A DNA stretch of 64,000 nucleotides from Phocaeicola_A sp045647865 (GCA_045647865.1 JAZRMW010000061.1:124001-188000), one strand, 5' to 3'; counted from the first letter of the stretch, positions 50,051-59,510 are shown. Translations and numbers: made by a program. Notes: generated by a model not told the origin, from the letters alone.

Positions 50051-52279
50051 CTACTGCCATCCCTCTTCACTGAAGTCGGGGATTTCTCCACGCAAAGGAC
50101 GGTTGTGGCCTCGCGGGCCATAAGAGCGTGCGTCCTCTTCGGCAGGGATGAAGTTCAGCTGTTTTTTCTCCAAATTGGCACTGGCGACACGTATCTTCAT
50201 TTTGTCACCCAAGCTGAAGCGGTTGTGGGTACGGCGTCCGATGAGGCAGTAGTTGCGTTCGTCGAACTCATAGAAGTCATCACCCAAGTCACGCATGGGT
50301 ATCATGCCTTCACACTTGTTTTCCTCAATTTCTACATAGAGTCCCCAGTCGGTCACACCACTGACAACGCCATCGAACACACGTCCGATATGTTCGCTCA
50401 TGAATTCTACCTGCTTGTACTTGATGCTGCTACGCTCAGCACTGGCGGCCAACTGCTCCATGGATGAAGAGTGTTCGCACATCTCCTCGTATTTCTGCTG
50501 CTGCACAGTGCGTCCACCATCCAGATAACGGGTCAACAGACGGTGCACCATCATGTCGGGATAACGGCGTATGGGTGAGGTGAAATGGGTGTAGTAGTCG
50601 AATGCCAGTCCGTAGTGCCCGATGTTGTGGGTGCTGTACTTGGCCTTCTGCATGGTCTTTAGGGAGATGAGTTCTATCAAGTTCTGTTCGGCCTTTCCGT
50701 TCACTTCGGCCAGCAACTTGTTGAATCCTTTGCTGATGTCGGTTTTGGTACCATTCCCACCGCGCAATTTATAGCCGAACTTGGCAATGAATTGTCTCAG
50801 ACTGTCCAACTTCTCTGGGTCGGGCAAATCGTGTATGCGGTACACGAATGTCTTGACCTTCTTGTTCTTGGCCACCTTCCCGATGTCTTCGGCAACGGTA
50901 CGATTGGCCAGCAACATGAATTCTTCGATAAGTTTGTTGGCCTCCTTCTGTTCCTTGAAATAGACACTCAGTGGCTTTCCGTTCTCATCGATACGGAAAC
51001 GTACCTCCACACGGTCGAAGTTGATGGCACCCGCTGCAAACCGTTTCTCGGTGAGTCGTTCGGCAAGGCGGTTGAGAGTGAGGATTTCATCCTTGAAGTC
51101 TCCTTCACCTCCTTCTATAATCTCTTGTGCCTCCTCGTAAGTGAAACGCCGTTGGCTGCGGATGACGGTGTGTGCAATACGATAGTTCTTCACCTCGGCC
51201 TTGTCGTTGATGTGGAAGATAACCGAGTAGGCCAATTTGTCCTCATTGGGGCGGAGTGAACAGAGCAGGTTGCACAGGCGCTCGGGAAGCATGGGGATGG
51301 TGCGGTCCACCAGATAGACTGATGTGGCACGGCGGTAGGCCTCCTTGTCGATGATACCTCCTTCGGGTACATAGTGGGTGACATCGGCAATGTGTACACC
51401 CACTTCCCATAATCCATCCTTCAATGAGCGGATGCTGAGAGCATCATCGAAATCCTTGGCATCTATGGGGTCGATGGTAAAAGTGGGGACTCCACGGAAG
51501 TCTTCACGGCGGGCTATTTCATAATCTGGTATTTCGTCGGGAATCATATCGGCGGCACGTTCTACCGCTTCGGGATATTTATAAGGTAAACCGTATTCGG
51601 CCAAGATAGCATGCATTTCGGCATTGTTTTCTCCGGCTTTGCCCAAAATGTCAATGACCTGTCCAATGGGGTGGCGCGAATCTTCGGGCCATTCTACAAT
51701 CTTCACAACCGCTTTATCGCCATGTTTGCCGTTTTTCAATTTGCTTTTGGGAATGAAAATGTCGCAGTCCAATGTGCGAGTTTCGGTCAACAAAAAAGCA
51801 TAACTGCGCTCTACGTGCAGAGTGCCTACAAATGTATCGTTTGTCCGTTCGATGATTTCAATGACTTCGCCCTCCTTGGCCCGTCCGCGCCGTTTGGCAA
51901 AGAGGGTCACTTTCACACGGTCACCGTCGAGTGCATGGAGTGAATTTCGTTCAGCAATGGAAACCGGCTCGCTACCATCGTCCGGCACAAAGGTATTCCG
52001 TCCGCTGGGTTTGCGTTGGAAAACCCCCTCCAATGTCTGTCCGAAACTACATAATTTGAATTTCCCACGAGATACTTCACGGACATATTCATCGAAAAGC
52101 ATATCTGAAAGTACATCCAGACAAAGCATCTTCAAAGGATGTGTCTTCAGACCAAGGTCGGAAAATATTCTTTTTGTTGTAAATTCCCAATCCGGATTTT
52201 GTTGGAAGAGTTCCATCAACAACTCTGCCATGGCTTTCTTATTAAGGCGTTTGCCTGATTTTTTTTCTACTTTTCCCAT
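50051..52279 (-). CDS. rnr: Ribonuclease R
   Basis: 742 residues; processive 3'-5' exoribonuclease that degrades structured RNA. An N-terminal winged-helix region (KAMAELLMELFQQNPDWEFTTKRI), cold-shock domains, and the RNB domain with TIDPIDAKDFDDALSI (catalytic Asp cluster), HIADVTHYV and HYGLAFDYYTHFTSPIRRYPDMMVHRLL follow in order. A C-terminal S1 domain (GRVFDGVVSGVTDWGLYVEIEE) is followed by the tail RPLRGEIPDFSEEGWQ. That tail is nearly the same as that of the DEAD-box helicase at 4178-6133, suggesting that both dock on a shared partner. Confidence 0.96.
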   Translation of the reverse strand: MGKVEKKSGKRLNKKAMAELLMELFQQNPDWEFTTKRIFSDLGLKTHPLKMLCLDVLSDMLFDEYVREVSRGKFKLCSFGQTLEGVFQRKPSGRNTFVPDDGSEPVSIAERNSLHALDGDRVKVTLFAKRRGRAKEGEVIEIIERTNDTFVGTLHVERSYAFLLTETRTLDCDIFIPKSKLKNGKHGDKAVVKIVEWPEDSRHPIGQVIDILGKAGENNAEMHAILAEYGLPYKYPEAVERAADMIPDEIPDYEIARREDFRGVPTFTIDPIDAKDFDDALSIRSLKDGLWEVGVHIADVTHYVPEGGIIDKEAYRRATSVYLVDRTIPMLPERLCNLLCSLRPNEDKLAYSVIFHINDKAEVKNYRIAHTVIRSQRRFTYEEAQEIIEGGEGDFKDEILTLNRLAERLTEKRFAAGAINFDRVEVRFRIDENGKPLSVYFKEQKEANKLIEEFMLLANRTVAEDIGKVAKNKKVKTFVYRIHDLPDPEKLDSLRQFIAKFGYKLRGGNGTKTDISKGFNKLLAEVNGKAEQNLIELISLKTMQKAKYSTHNIGHYGLAFDYYTHFTSPIRRYPDMMVHRLLTRYLDGGRTVQQQKYEEMCEHSSSMEQLAASAERSSIKYKQVEFMSEHIGRVFDGVVSGVTDWGLYVEIEENKCEGMIPMRDLGDDFYEFDERNYCLIGRRTHNRFSLGDKMKIRVASANLEKKQLNFIPAEEDARSYGPRGHNRPLRGEIPDFSEEGWQ

Positions 52280-52384
52280 TGTCTGTTCAGATTATGTATA
52301 GGCGGATAAATGCATCGTCCTTTCCCTTTATCCTTCGTTTTCGTTCTACAAAGGAAACAAAATAATCGGTTGGTTGGATGTTTT

Positions 52385-52416
52385 TTTGACAGTTATTTAT
52401 AAAAATTGTATCTTCG
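52385..52416 (+). promoter_or_regulatory. Promoter of epimerase/PAP2 operon
   Basis: TTTG (52385-52388), 20-base spacer, TATCTTCG (52409-52416). The leader then carries R2 repeat copy b before the start codon. Confidence 0.7.
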
Positions 52417-52427
52417 CGGCCTGAATG

Positions 52428-52519
52428 GCTACAAGTTGTTATTTATGAACTGCAGATTGCGAGTCATCATGCAGTATAGAATCCGTCACTTGTAGCTTGT
52501 CACTCGTAGCTAAAAACTA
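52428..52519. repeat. Hairpin repeat family R2, copy b (degraded)
   Basis: GCTACAAGTTGTTATTTATGA on the left; CGTCACTTGTAGCTTG and TCACTCGTAGCTAAAAACT on the right. The left arm is partly lost. It ends 6 bases before the epimerase ATG, so the element lies in the 5' leader. Confidence 0.7.
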
Positions 52520-52524
52520 AAGAC

Positions 52525-53568
52525 ATGAAGATTTTAGTCACCGGAGCCAGCGGTTTTATTGGCAGTTTCCTTTGCGAAGAGGGGCTTCGACAGGGACACC
52601 AAGTGTGGGCAGGCGTACGCAAGAAGAGTAGCCGCCGCTATCTACAGGATACACGGTTGGAATTTGCCGAGCTGGATTTCTCCAATCCTGAAGTGTTGCA
52701 GGCCCAATTGGCTTCTCACAGACAGAAGCATGCCGGTTGGGATGTGGTTATCCATTGTGCCGGTGTTACCAAATGTCCGCGTGAGGAGGACTTTGAGTTG
52801 AACAACCATGTTTATACCCGTCATCTGGTGGAAGGACTGATGCAGGCAGGGATTACTCCCGGACAGTTTATCTATCTCAGTTCGCTCAGTATTTTTGGAC
52901 CTGTCCGTGAGCAGATTGCACATGCTGATTTCCCTCATGGCTCTTCGTGTATGTATGCTCCCATTACGGAATCGGATACACCGCAGCCCAATACCGCTTA
53001 CGGACGGAGCAAACTTCGTGCAGAGCAATATTTGCAGAGTTTGGGTGACAAACTGCCTACCGTTATTTTCCGTCCTACGGGCGTTTATGGCCCTCGGGAG
53101 AAAGATTATTTCCTGATGGCCAAAAGTATCAAAGGGCATACGGACTTTTCGGTAGGATTCCGTCGCCAGGAGATTACGTTCATTTATGTAAAGGATTTAG
53201 TGGGGGCTATCTACCGGGCTGTAGAGAAGCATGTCACAGGGCGTGCCTATTTCGTAAGTGATGGTGGAATCTACGAGAGTCGTGCATTCAGTGACTTTAT
53301 CCAACAAGAGTTGGGAAATCCTTGGGTGTTACGCATCAAGAGTCCCTTATGGTTGCTGAAACTCATCTCTTATACGGCCGGATGGGGAGCCTCACTCATG
53401 GGTAAGACCTGTACTTTGAATAAGGATAAATATCAAATAATGAAACAGCGCAACTGGCAATGCGACATCGCTCCATTGAAGGAAGAATTGGATTGGACTC
53501 CTCAATACAATCTGGAGCGTGGTGTGAAAGAGACCATAGCGTGGTATAAACAAGAAAAATGGCTTTGA
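52525..53568 (+). CDS. NAD-dependent epimerase/dehydratase (extended SDR)
   Basis: 347 residues. The N-terminus MKILVTGASGFIGSFLCEEG is the Rossmann GxxGxxG motif. VVIHCAGVTKC, IYLSSLSIFGPV and YGRSKLRAEQYL (catalytic Tyr/Lys) follow, then VIFRPTGVYGPREKDY. The substrate is unknown: a nucleotide sugar, a sterol-like or a lipid ketone is possible. The stop codon overlaps the PAP2 gene by 10 bases, so the two are translationally coupled and may serve one lipid or glycan pathway. Confidence 0.9.
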   Translation: MKILVTGASGFIGSFLCEEGLRQGHQVWAGVRKKSSRRYLQDTRLEFAELDFSNPEVLQAQLASHRQKHAGWDVVIHCAGVTKCPREEDFELNNHVYTRHLVEGLMQAGITPGQFIYLSSLSIFGPVREQIAHADFPHGSSCMYAPITESDTPQPNTAYGRSKLRAEQYLQSLGDKLPTVIFRPTGVYGPREKDYFLMAKSIKGHTDFSVGFRRQEITFIYVKDLVGAIYRAVEKHVTGRAYFVSDGGIYESRAFSDFIQQELGNPWVLRIKSPLWLLKLISYTAGWGASLMGKTCTLNKDKYQIMKQRNWQCDIAPLKEELDWTPQYNLERGVKETIAWYKQEKWL

Positions 53569-54530
53569 TACAAACACTTACAGAACCTGTCGAGAGACAG
53601 AAGGGACTTTTTGCTATCGAACGCATTAGTTTGGCATACAATGCGTTCACTACGGTGTTGATAGGTTGTTTCTATATGCAACTGATGAATCCGGGCATAC
53701 AATTGCTTGAACGTATGGGAATCGTGGGTATGACGGCTTTGTGCTATCTGTTGTACCAATGGAAACCCAACCGGTTGACGACTTTCATTCGTGTGGTGGC
53801 TCAATTGGGATTATTGGCTTATTGGTATCCTGACACGTATGAATTCAATCGTCTGTTCCCGAATCTTGACCATTTGTTTGCCGGATGGGAACAGGGACTG
53901 TTCGGATGCCAACCGGCTCTGCTTTTCAGTCAAGTTTGTCACACGGTATGGTGGAGCGAAGCGTTCAACATGGGATATTGGGCCTATTATCCCATGATTT
54001 TCATTGTAGTCCTCTACTATTTCTTTGCCCGTTACGAGGGGTTCTTGAAGACATCTTTCATTGTCCTCTGCTCGTTTCTGCTCTATTATGTCATCTATCT
54101 GTTCCTGCCTGTTACAGGACCACAGTTCTATTTCAATGCCATCGGGTTGGAGCAGGCAGCTATGGGATTTTTCCCCAACGTGGGGGACTATTTTCTGCAC
54201 CATTCGGAGTTGTTGCCCAATCCCGATTCGATTGATGGTCTCTTCTTTCGTTTGGTAGAGAATGCACAGGCGGCAGGTGAACGTCCTACGGCTGCATTTC
54301 CCAGTTCCCATGTAGGCATGTCCACCGTCCTGATGATATTGGCATGGAAAGGAAACCGCAAGTTGGCATGGGGTATGTTTCCCTTCTATCTGTTGCTTTG
54401 CGGGGCTACTGTTTATATCCAGGCGCATTATCTGATTGATGTCTTGGGGGGATGGGTGTCGGCTATCATCATCTATTTCCTGTCTGTGGGTCTCTATCGT
54501 TTGAACACTTGGCACATTGCCAATAAATAA
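53559..54530 (+). CDS. PAP2-family membrane phosphatase or lipid transferase
   Basis: 323 residues with about seven hydrophobic segments. The PAP2 motifs are present at the C-terminal half: GERPTAAFPSSHVGMST (SGH-type motif with the catalytic His) and HYLIDVLGGW (second His and Asp). The long N-terminal membrane part and the AFNMGYWAYYPMI segment resemble inositol-phosphoceramide synthase-type members. In Bacteroidales, which make sphingolipids, a head-group transferase or a lipid-phosphate phosphatase are both reasonable; sequence does not decide. Confidence 0.85.
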   Translation: MALIQTLTEPVERQKGLFAIERISLAYNAFTTVLIGCFYMQLMNPGIQLLERMGIVGMTALCYLLYQWKPNRLTTFIRVVAQLGLLAYWYPDTYEFNRLFPNLDHLFAGWEQGLFGCQPALLFSQVCHTVWWSEAFNMGYWAYYPMIFIVVLYYFFARYEGFLKTSFIVLCSFLLYYVIYLFLPVTGPQFYFNAIGLEQAAMGFFPNVGDYFLHHSELLPNPDSIDGLFFRLVENAQAAGERPTAAFPSSHVGMSTVLMILAWKGNRKLAWGMFPFYLLLCGATVYIQAHYLIDVLGGWVSAIIIYFLSVGLYRLNTWHIANK

Positions 54531-54577
54531 GAGCGCGAAGAGCAGTAAAGAAGAATGAATAGTGATTTATAGATGCG

Positions 54578-54615
54578 CAAAAAGAAGCGAAACTGGGTGT
54601 ATTTGCTTCTTTTTG
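54578..54615 (+). terminator. Terminator after epimerase/PAP2 operon
   Basis: CAAAAAGAAGC (54578-54588) pairs perfectly with GCTTCTTTTTG (54605-54615); the T run is inside the stem end. 48 bases after the stop. Confidence 0.75.
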
Positions 54616-54669
54616 TTGATAATTCATTTGTTTGCATTGTAAATGTGATAGAACTTCGCTAAATATTCT

Positions 54670-54677
54670 TACCTTTG
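54670..54677 (+). promoter_or_regulatory. -7 box of thioesterase gene
   Basis: TACCTTTG, 32 bases upstream of the ATG at 54709; -33 not convincing. Confidence 0.55.
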
Positions 54678-54708
54678 CAGCCCGAATAAAAAGAAATAGA
54701 TAAAAACG

Positions 54709-55158
54709 ATGATAGAAAATACAACATTCAGGCATTCGATGCCTGCCCAAATCAGATTCAGCGATGTTGACCAGTTCGGTCATGTGAACAATTCCGTTTA
54801 CTTCTCACTTTACGATTTGGCTAAAACCACTTATGTGAAAGAGGTATTGTCGGGACGTATGAAATGGAATGAAGTGGGTATTGTCGTGGCCAATATCAGT
54901 GCCAATTTCATGAGTCCAATCTTTTTTATGGATAATGTGGACATTGAGACTACCACAGTGGAATTGGGCAATAAAAGTTTTACCCTATTACAGCGTGCTA
55001 TAGATTCGGAAAGCAAAATGGTGAAATGTGAATGCCGCACTGTGATGGTCGTGTATGATCTGAAGACGCAGACACCCATGCAAATGCCGGAGGAATATAA
55101 GATTGCCATTTGCGAGTACGAAGGTCGGACATTGGACGAATTGGGAAAGAAAAAGTGA
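54709..55158 (+). CDS. Acyl-CoA thioesterase, hotdog fold (4HBT)
   Basis: 149 residues. IRFSDVDQFGHVNNSVYFSLYDLA is the active-site helix with the catalytic Asp; IVVANISANFMSPIFFMDNVDIETT continues the 4HBT sheet. It is distinct from the other thioesterase at 26907 (low identity outside the motif). It probably releases acyl chains from CoA in the cytoplasm. Monocistronic between two terminators. Confidence 0.9.
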   Translation: MIENTTFRHSMPAQIRFSDVDQFGHVNNSVYFSLYDLAKTTYVKEVLSGRMKWNEVGIVVANISANFMSPIFFMDNVDIETTTVELGNKSFTLLQRAIDSESKMVKCECRTVMVVYDLKTQTPMQMPEEYKIAICEYEGRTLDELGKKK

Positions 55159-55204
55159 TCTTTTTTGGGGGAGGATTTAATCATTCAACTCCCGCTTTGA
55201 TAAT

Positions 55205-55250
55205 ATAAACGATGAGGGATGTGTCGTGTGACGCATCCCTCATCGTTTAT
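55205..55250. terminator. Bidirectional terminator
   Basis: 17-bp perfect stem, 55205-55221 with 55234-55250 (ATAAACGATGAGGGATG), closing a short loop that can itself pair. It stands between the convergent thioesterase and the small membrane peptide gene and can serve both. Confidence 0.85.
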
Positions 55251-55260
55251 TGGTTGTGGC

Positions 55261-55350
55261 TCATTTTGTTTTTCCTGCAAAAAATAAGACATTACCTACT
55301 ATCGCAATAATTGCAATAATTACAAAAGCGATAGGCGTTAAAATGTTCAT
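55261..55350 (-). CDS. 29-residue single-helix membrane peptide
   Basis: MNILTPIAFVIIAIIAIVGN then VLFFAGKTK. One hydrophobic helix (about 6-25) with a basic end, typical of small membrane proteins. It has a perfect -7 box (TACCTTTG at 55460-55467) and a leader of about 100 bases with two hairpins, and is followed after 11 bases by a strong terminator. That layout supports a real gene. Function unknown. Confidence 0.6.
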   Translation of the reverse strand: MNILTPIAFVIIAIIAIVGNVLFFAGKTK

Positions 55351-55467
55351 AAATCTTTTTACCTTTAAAATTAATACCAAATAATTACTTTGGGTATTAT
55401 TCAGACAACCTTGTGGTGATCTGTTTTTTTTGTTATCCTAATGCCTTTGAAAGGCGTTGCAAAGGTA
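55351..55467 (-). promoter_or_regulatory. Promoter and leader of the small membrane peptide
   Basis: -7 TACCTTTG at 55460-55467 with TTAG 20 bases upstream. At the 5' end of the transcript lies GCCTTTCAAAGGC; nearer the start codon, AATACC pairs with GGTATT around 55371-55403. The hairpins may control translation of the 29-residue peptide. The rest of the gap to 55675 holds the leuS promoter. Confidence 0.5.
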
Positions 55468-55593
55468 GTGGTATTTCTCTGTATCTACTAACATTGAACA
55501 GCTCTATAACATAAAAAAAATCTTTTTTTGACCTAAATCAACAGCAATTCCCTTCTTCAATTCTATATAACAAGCAAAAATAAACGCGTTTAT

Positions 55594-55624
55594 TTTGTTC
55601 TTCCCTTGGCTTTCTCTATCTTTG
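55594..55624 (+). promoter_or_regulatory. Promoter of leuS operon
   Basis: TTTG (55594-55597), 19-base spacer, TATCTTTG (55617-55624): complete consensus. ATG 51 bases downstream. Confidence 0.85.
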
Positions 55625-55674
55625 CACCCTGTTATTATAATAAGGTATAATCATAACAAAAACAAATATCCGCT

Positions 55675-58509
55675 ATGGACTATAATTTTAGAGAAATCGA
55701 GAAGAAATGGCAACAACGTTGGGTAGAGAATAAGACCTACAAAGTTGCTGAAGACGATGCGAAGAAGAAATTCTATGTACTTAATATGTTCCCCTATCCC
55801 TCAGGAGCAGGATTGCATGTTGGTCACCCGCTGGGATACATTGCCAGCGACATCTATGCCCGCTATAAGCGTTTGCAAGGATTCAATGTATTGAACCCTA
55901 TGGGTTACGATGCTTACGGATTGCCGGCTGAGCAATATGCGATTCAGACTGGTCAACATCCTGCTGTGACTACTGAGGCCAACATCAACCGCTATCGTGA
56001 GCAGTTGGACAAAATTGGTTTCTGCTTTGATTGGGATCGTGAAGTTCGCACTTGTGAGCCGGGTTATTACCATTGGACACAGTGGGCCTTCCAGCAGATG
56101 TTCGAACACTTCTATTGTAACACTTGTCAAAAGGCTATGCCCATCAGTAAGTTGGTAGAGCGCTTTGCGCAGAAGGGCACAGAAGGATTGGATGTGGCAC
56201 AGGGTGAGGAACTGACATTTACTGCCGAGGAATGGAATGCCAAAAGTGAGAAGGAACAACAGGAAATCCTGATGAACTACCGTATCGCTTATTTGGGTGA
56301 AACGATGGTGAACTGGTGTCCGGCATTGGGAACTGTGTTGGCTAATGATGAAGTGGTGGATGGAGTTTCAGAACGTGGCGGATATCCGGTAGTACAGAAG
56401 AAGATGCGCCAATGGTGTCTGCGTGTGTCGGCTTATGCACAGCGTCTGCTCGACGGATTGGATAACATTGATTGGACGGAGTCGTTGAAAGAAACACAAA
56501 AGAACTGGATTGGTCGCTCTGAAGGTGCTGAAGTACAGTTCAAGGTGAAGGACTCTGATATGGAATTCACCATTTTTACCACTCGTGCTGATACCATGTT
56601 CGGCGTAACCTTTATGGTGTTGGCGCCCGAGAGCGAATTGGTAGCCCAATTGACCACAGCTGAACAGAAGGCTGAAGTGGAGGCTTATCTTGACCGCACC
56701 AAGAAGCGTACCGAACGCGAACGAATCAGTGACCGCAAGGTGACAGGTGTGTTCAGCGGTTCGTATGCCATCAATCCTTTCACCGGTGATGCTGTACCCA
56801 TTTGGATTAGTGATTATGTATTGGCTGGATACGGAACAGGTGCCATCATGGCTGTGCCTGCCCACGATAGTCGCGACTATGCTTTTGCCAAACACTTCAA
56901 CCTGCCTATTGTGCCATTGGTAGAGGGCTGCGACGTGAGTGAAGAGAGTTTCGATGCAAAGGAAGGTATCGTGACTAACTCGCCCAAGGAAGGTGCAACG
57001 CCCTATTGTGACCTCGTGTTGAACGGATTGACCATTAAAGAGGCTATTGCCGCTACCAAGAAATATGTGAAGGAACACGGATTGGGTCGTGTGAAGGTGA
57101 ATTTCCGTTTGCGTGATGCCATCTTCAGTCGCCAGCGTTATTGGGGAGAACCGTTCCCTGTTTATTACAAGGACGGCATGCCCTATATGATTGATAGCAG
57201 CAAATTGCCGCTTGAATTGCCCGAGGTGAGCAAGTTCTTGCCGACAGAAACCGGTGAACCTCCGTTGGGCAATGCAACCAAGTGGGCTTGGGATGTTCAG
57301 AAAGGCGAAGTGGTGGAAAACACCCTCATTGACAATGTGAACATATTCCCCTTGGAGTTGAACACCATGCCGGGATTTGCTGGATCGAGTGCATACTACT
57401 TGCGTTATATGGATCCTCAGAACAATCAGGCTTTGTTGAGCGAGAATGCTGCAAACTATTGGCAGAATGTAGATCTCTATGTGGGTGGAACAGAGCATGC
57501 TACAGGTCACTTGATTTACAGCCGATTCTGGAACAAGTTCCTTTATGACTTGGGCGTAAGTGTAAAGGATGAACCTTTCCAGAAGTTGGTCAATCAGGGT
57601 ATGATTCAGGGACGAAGCAATTTTGTGTATCGCATCAAGGATACCAACACCTTCGTGTCACTTGGTTTGAAAGACCAGTATGATGTAACTCCGTTGCATG
57701 TGGATGTAAATATCGTGAGCGCCGATGTGCTGGATGTAGAAGCTTTCAAGGCTTGGCGTCCTGAATATAACAATGCGGAGTTCATTCTTGAAGATGGCAA
57801 ATACATCTGCGGATGGGCAGTAGAGAAGATGTCGAAATCGATGTTCAACGTGGTGAATCCCGATATGATTGTAGAGAAATATGGTGCAGACACTTTGCGT
57901 ATGTACGAAATGTTCCTCGGCCCTGTAGAGCAGAGTAAGCCTTGGGATACCAATGGTATTGATGGTGTTCACCGTTTCTTGAAGAAACTGTGGGGATTGT
58001 TCTATAGCCGTGCAGATGAATTCTTGCCTGCCGATGTTCCTGCAACGAAGGAGGAATTGAAGAGTATCCATAAACTCATCAAGAAGGTAACGGGCGATAT
58101 TGAGACCTTCTCGTATAACACCAGCATCAGTGCATTCATGATTTGTGTGAATGAACTTACCCAGTTGAAGTGCCGCTCAATCGAAGTGCTCCGTCTGTTG
58201 ACCGTATTGATTGCTCCCTTTGCACCTCACTTGGCTGAAGAATTGTGGGAGATGCTGAAGGGCGAAGGCAGTGTATGCGATGCTGCATGGCCTGTTTGCA
58301 ACGAAAGTTATCTGGTGGAGGACACCGTGAAATATACCATCTCGTTCAACGGAAAGGCACGCTTCACCATGGAATTCCCTGCCGATGCAGATAATGCGAC
58401 AATCGAAGCTGCTGTAATGTCTGACGGACAGAGTCAGAAGTGGATTGACGGTAAGACTCCGAAGAAGGTAATTATCGTGCCGAAGAAGATTGTGAATATT
58501 GTACTGTAA
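55675..58509 (+). CDS. leuS: Leucyl-tRNA synthetase
   Basis: 944 residues; class I synthetase charging tRNA-Leu. MFPYPSGAGLHVGHPLGY holds the HIGH motif, VNWCPALGTVLANDEV the catalytic core and WTESLKETQKNWIGRSEG the start of the CP1 editing domain. That domain contains TTRADTMFGVTF (threonine-rich editing motif), GTGAIMAVPAHDSRDYAFA and its conserved Asp. VEKMSKSMFNVVNPD is the KMSKS motif, and a C-terminal anticodon-binding domain ends the protein. First gene of a five-gene plus-strand run. Confidence 0.97.
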   Translation: MDYNFREIEKKWQQRWVENKTYKVAEDDAKKKFYVLNMFPYPSGAGLHVGHPLGYIASDIYARYKRLQGFNVLNPMGYDAYGLPAEQYAIQTGQHPAVTTEANINRYREQLDKIGFCFDWDREVRTCEPGYYHWTQWAFQQMFEHFYCNTCQKAMPISKLVERFAQKGTEGLDVAQGEELTFTAEEWNAKSEKEQQEILMNYRIAYLGETMVNWCPALGTVLANDEVVDGVSERGGYPVVQKKMRQWCLRVSAYAQRLLDGLDNIDWTESLKETQKNWIGRSEGAEVQFKVKDSDMEFTIFTTRADTMFGVTFMVLAPESELVAQLTTAEQKAEVEAYLDRTKKRTERERISDRKVTGVFSGSYAINPFTGDAVPIWISDYVLAGYGTGAIMAVPAHDSRDYAFAKHFNLPIVPLVEGCDVSEESFDAKEGIVTNSPKEGATPYCDLVLNGLTIKEAIAATKKYVKEHGLGRVKVNFRLRDAIFSRQRYWGEPFPVYYKDGMPYMIDSSKLPLELPEVSKFLPTETGEPPLGNATKWAWDVQKGEVVENTLIDNVNIFPLELNTMPGFAGSSAYYLRYMDPQNNQALLSENAANYWQNVDLYVGGTEHATGHLIYSRFWNKFLYDLGVSVKDEPFQKLVNQGMIQGRSNFVYRIKDTNTFVSLGLKDQYDVTPLHVDVNIVSADVLDVEAFKAWRPEYNNAEFILEDGKYICGWAVEKMSKSMFNVVNPDMIVEKYGADTLRMYEMFLGPVEQSKPWDTNGIDGVHRFLKKLWGLFYSRADEFLPADVPATKEELKSIHKLIKKVTGDIETFSYNTSISAFMICVNELTQLKCRSIEVLRLLTVLIAPFAPHLAEELWEMLKGEGSVCDAAWPVCNESYLVEDTVKYTISFNGKARFTMEFPADADNATIEAAVMSDGQSQKWIDGKTPKKVIIVPKKIVNIVL

Positions 58510-58516
58510 CTTTTCT

Positions 58517-58588
58517 AAGGTTCAAGGTTTAAAGTTTAAGGGTCAAAACTGATCTGGGACTTTAAACTTTGGACCTTCAACTTTGAAA
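58517..58588. repeat. Hairpin repeat R3
   Basis: AAGGTTCAAGGTTTAAAG and TTTAAGGGTC on the left, GACTTTAAACTTTGGACC and TTCAACTTTG on the right, around a 14-base loop. It is built like R1 and R2 from 7-8 base degenerate units but with different letters. It lies between leuS and yitT. Confidence 0.75.
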
Positions 58589-58595
58589 TTTATTT

Positions 58596-59501
58596 ATGAT
58601 TAACCATATAAAACTGTGGCGTGAGACCAAGGATTACATCACCATCACCTTGGGACTGATGGCCTACGCCATGGGTTGGTGCCTGTTTTTGCTTCCATAC
58701 CAAATTTCTACGGGTGGTGTGACTGGTATCTCGGCCATTATTTATTATGCCACTGGAATAGAGATGCAAATCTCTTATTTCCTCATAAATGCCGCTTTTT
58801 TGGCTGTAGCATTGTATATATTAGGACTGAAGTTCTGCCTGAAAACCATTTTTTCGGTAGCAACACTAACGTTCTTCCTCGACTTTTTCCAAGAAATGAT
58901 GAAGGACGATGCAGGGAACCTGATGCAGATTATTGGACCGGGACAAGATTTTATGGCCTGTGTCATAGGTTCTATCTTCTGTGGTGTGGGTATTGCTGTA
59001 GTGTTCATTGTAGGGGGAAGTACTGGCGGTACGGACATCATTGCTGCCATTGTCAATAAATACAAGACCATTACATTCGGCCGTATGATTATGGTATGCG
59101 ATATCATCATCATTTCCTCGTGTTACTTTGTTTTCGAGGATTGGAGGCGTGTCGTATTCGGCTTTGTCACACTCATCATCATCAGCGTAGCCATCGATTA
59201 CATTGTGAACAGTGCCCGACAAAGTGTGCAGTTCCTGATTTTCAGCAAGAAATATGAGGAGATTGGTGAGGCTGTCATGACGGATGTCAAACGTGGTGTG
59301 ACAGTGCTTGATGGTACAGGTTTCTATAGTAAGCAACCCATGAAAGTGCTTTGTATTTTGGCCAAGAAAAGCGAAGCTATCCACATCTTCCGTTTGGTAA
59401 AGGATATCGATCCTAATGCCTTTATCTCCCAAAGTAATGTGGTGGGAGTATATGGTGAAGGATTTGACCAAATTAAAGTGAAGAGCAAGAAAAAGAAATG
59501 A
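58596..59501 (+). CDS. YitT family membrane protein (DUF161/DUF2179)
   Basis: 301 residues with five or six hydrophobic segments (ITLGLMAYAMGWCLFLLPYQ, STGGVTGISAIIYYATGIEM, ISYFLINAAFLAVALYILGL). The GGSTGGTDIIAAIVNKY loop is the family signature. A C-terminal soluble DUF2179 domain (GVTVLDGTGFYSKQPMKVL...VYGEGFDQIK) follows, possibly ligand-binding. The transported substrate, if any, is unknown. Its position after leuS and before rdgB suggests co-transcription. Confidence 0.92.
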   Translation: MINHIKLWRETKDYITITLGLMAYAMGWCLFLLPYQISTGGVTGISAIIYYATGIEMQISYFLINAAFLAVALYILGLKFCLKTIFSVATLTFFLDFFQEMMKDDAGNLMQIIGPGQDFMACVIGSIFCGVGIAVVFIVGGSTGGTDIIAAIVNKYKTITFGRMIMVCDIIIISSCYFVFEDWRRVVFGFVTLIIISVAIDYIVNSARQSVQFLIFSKKYEEIGEAVMTDVKRGVTVLDGTGFYSKQPMKVLCILAKKSEAIHIFRLVKDIDPNAFISQSNVVGVYGEGFDQIKVKSKKKK

Positions 59502-59510
59502 CATAAGTGG

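Noticed and set aside
56368..57510. 380-codon minus-strand frame inside leuS
   Set aside because: Antisense of the LeuRS editing domain; a codon-bias artefact.
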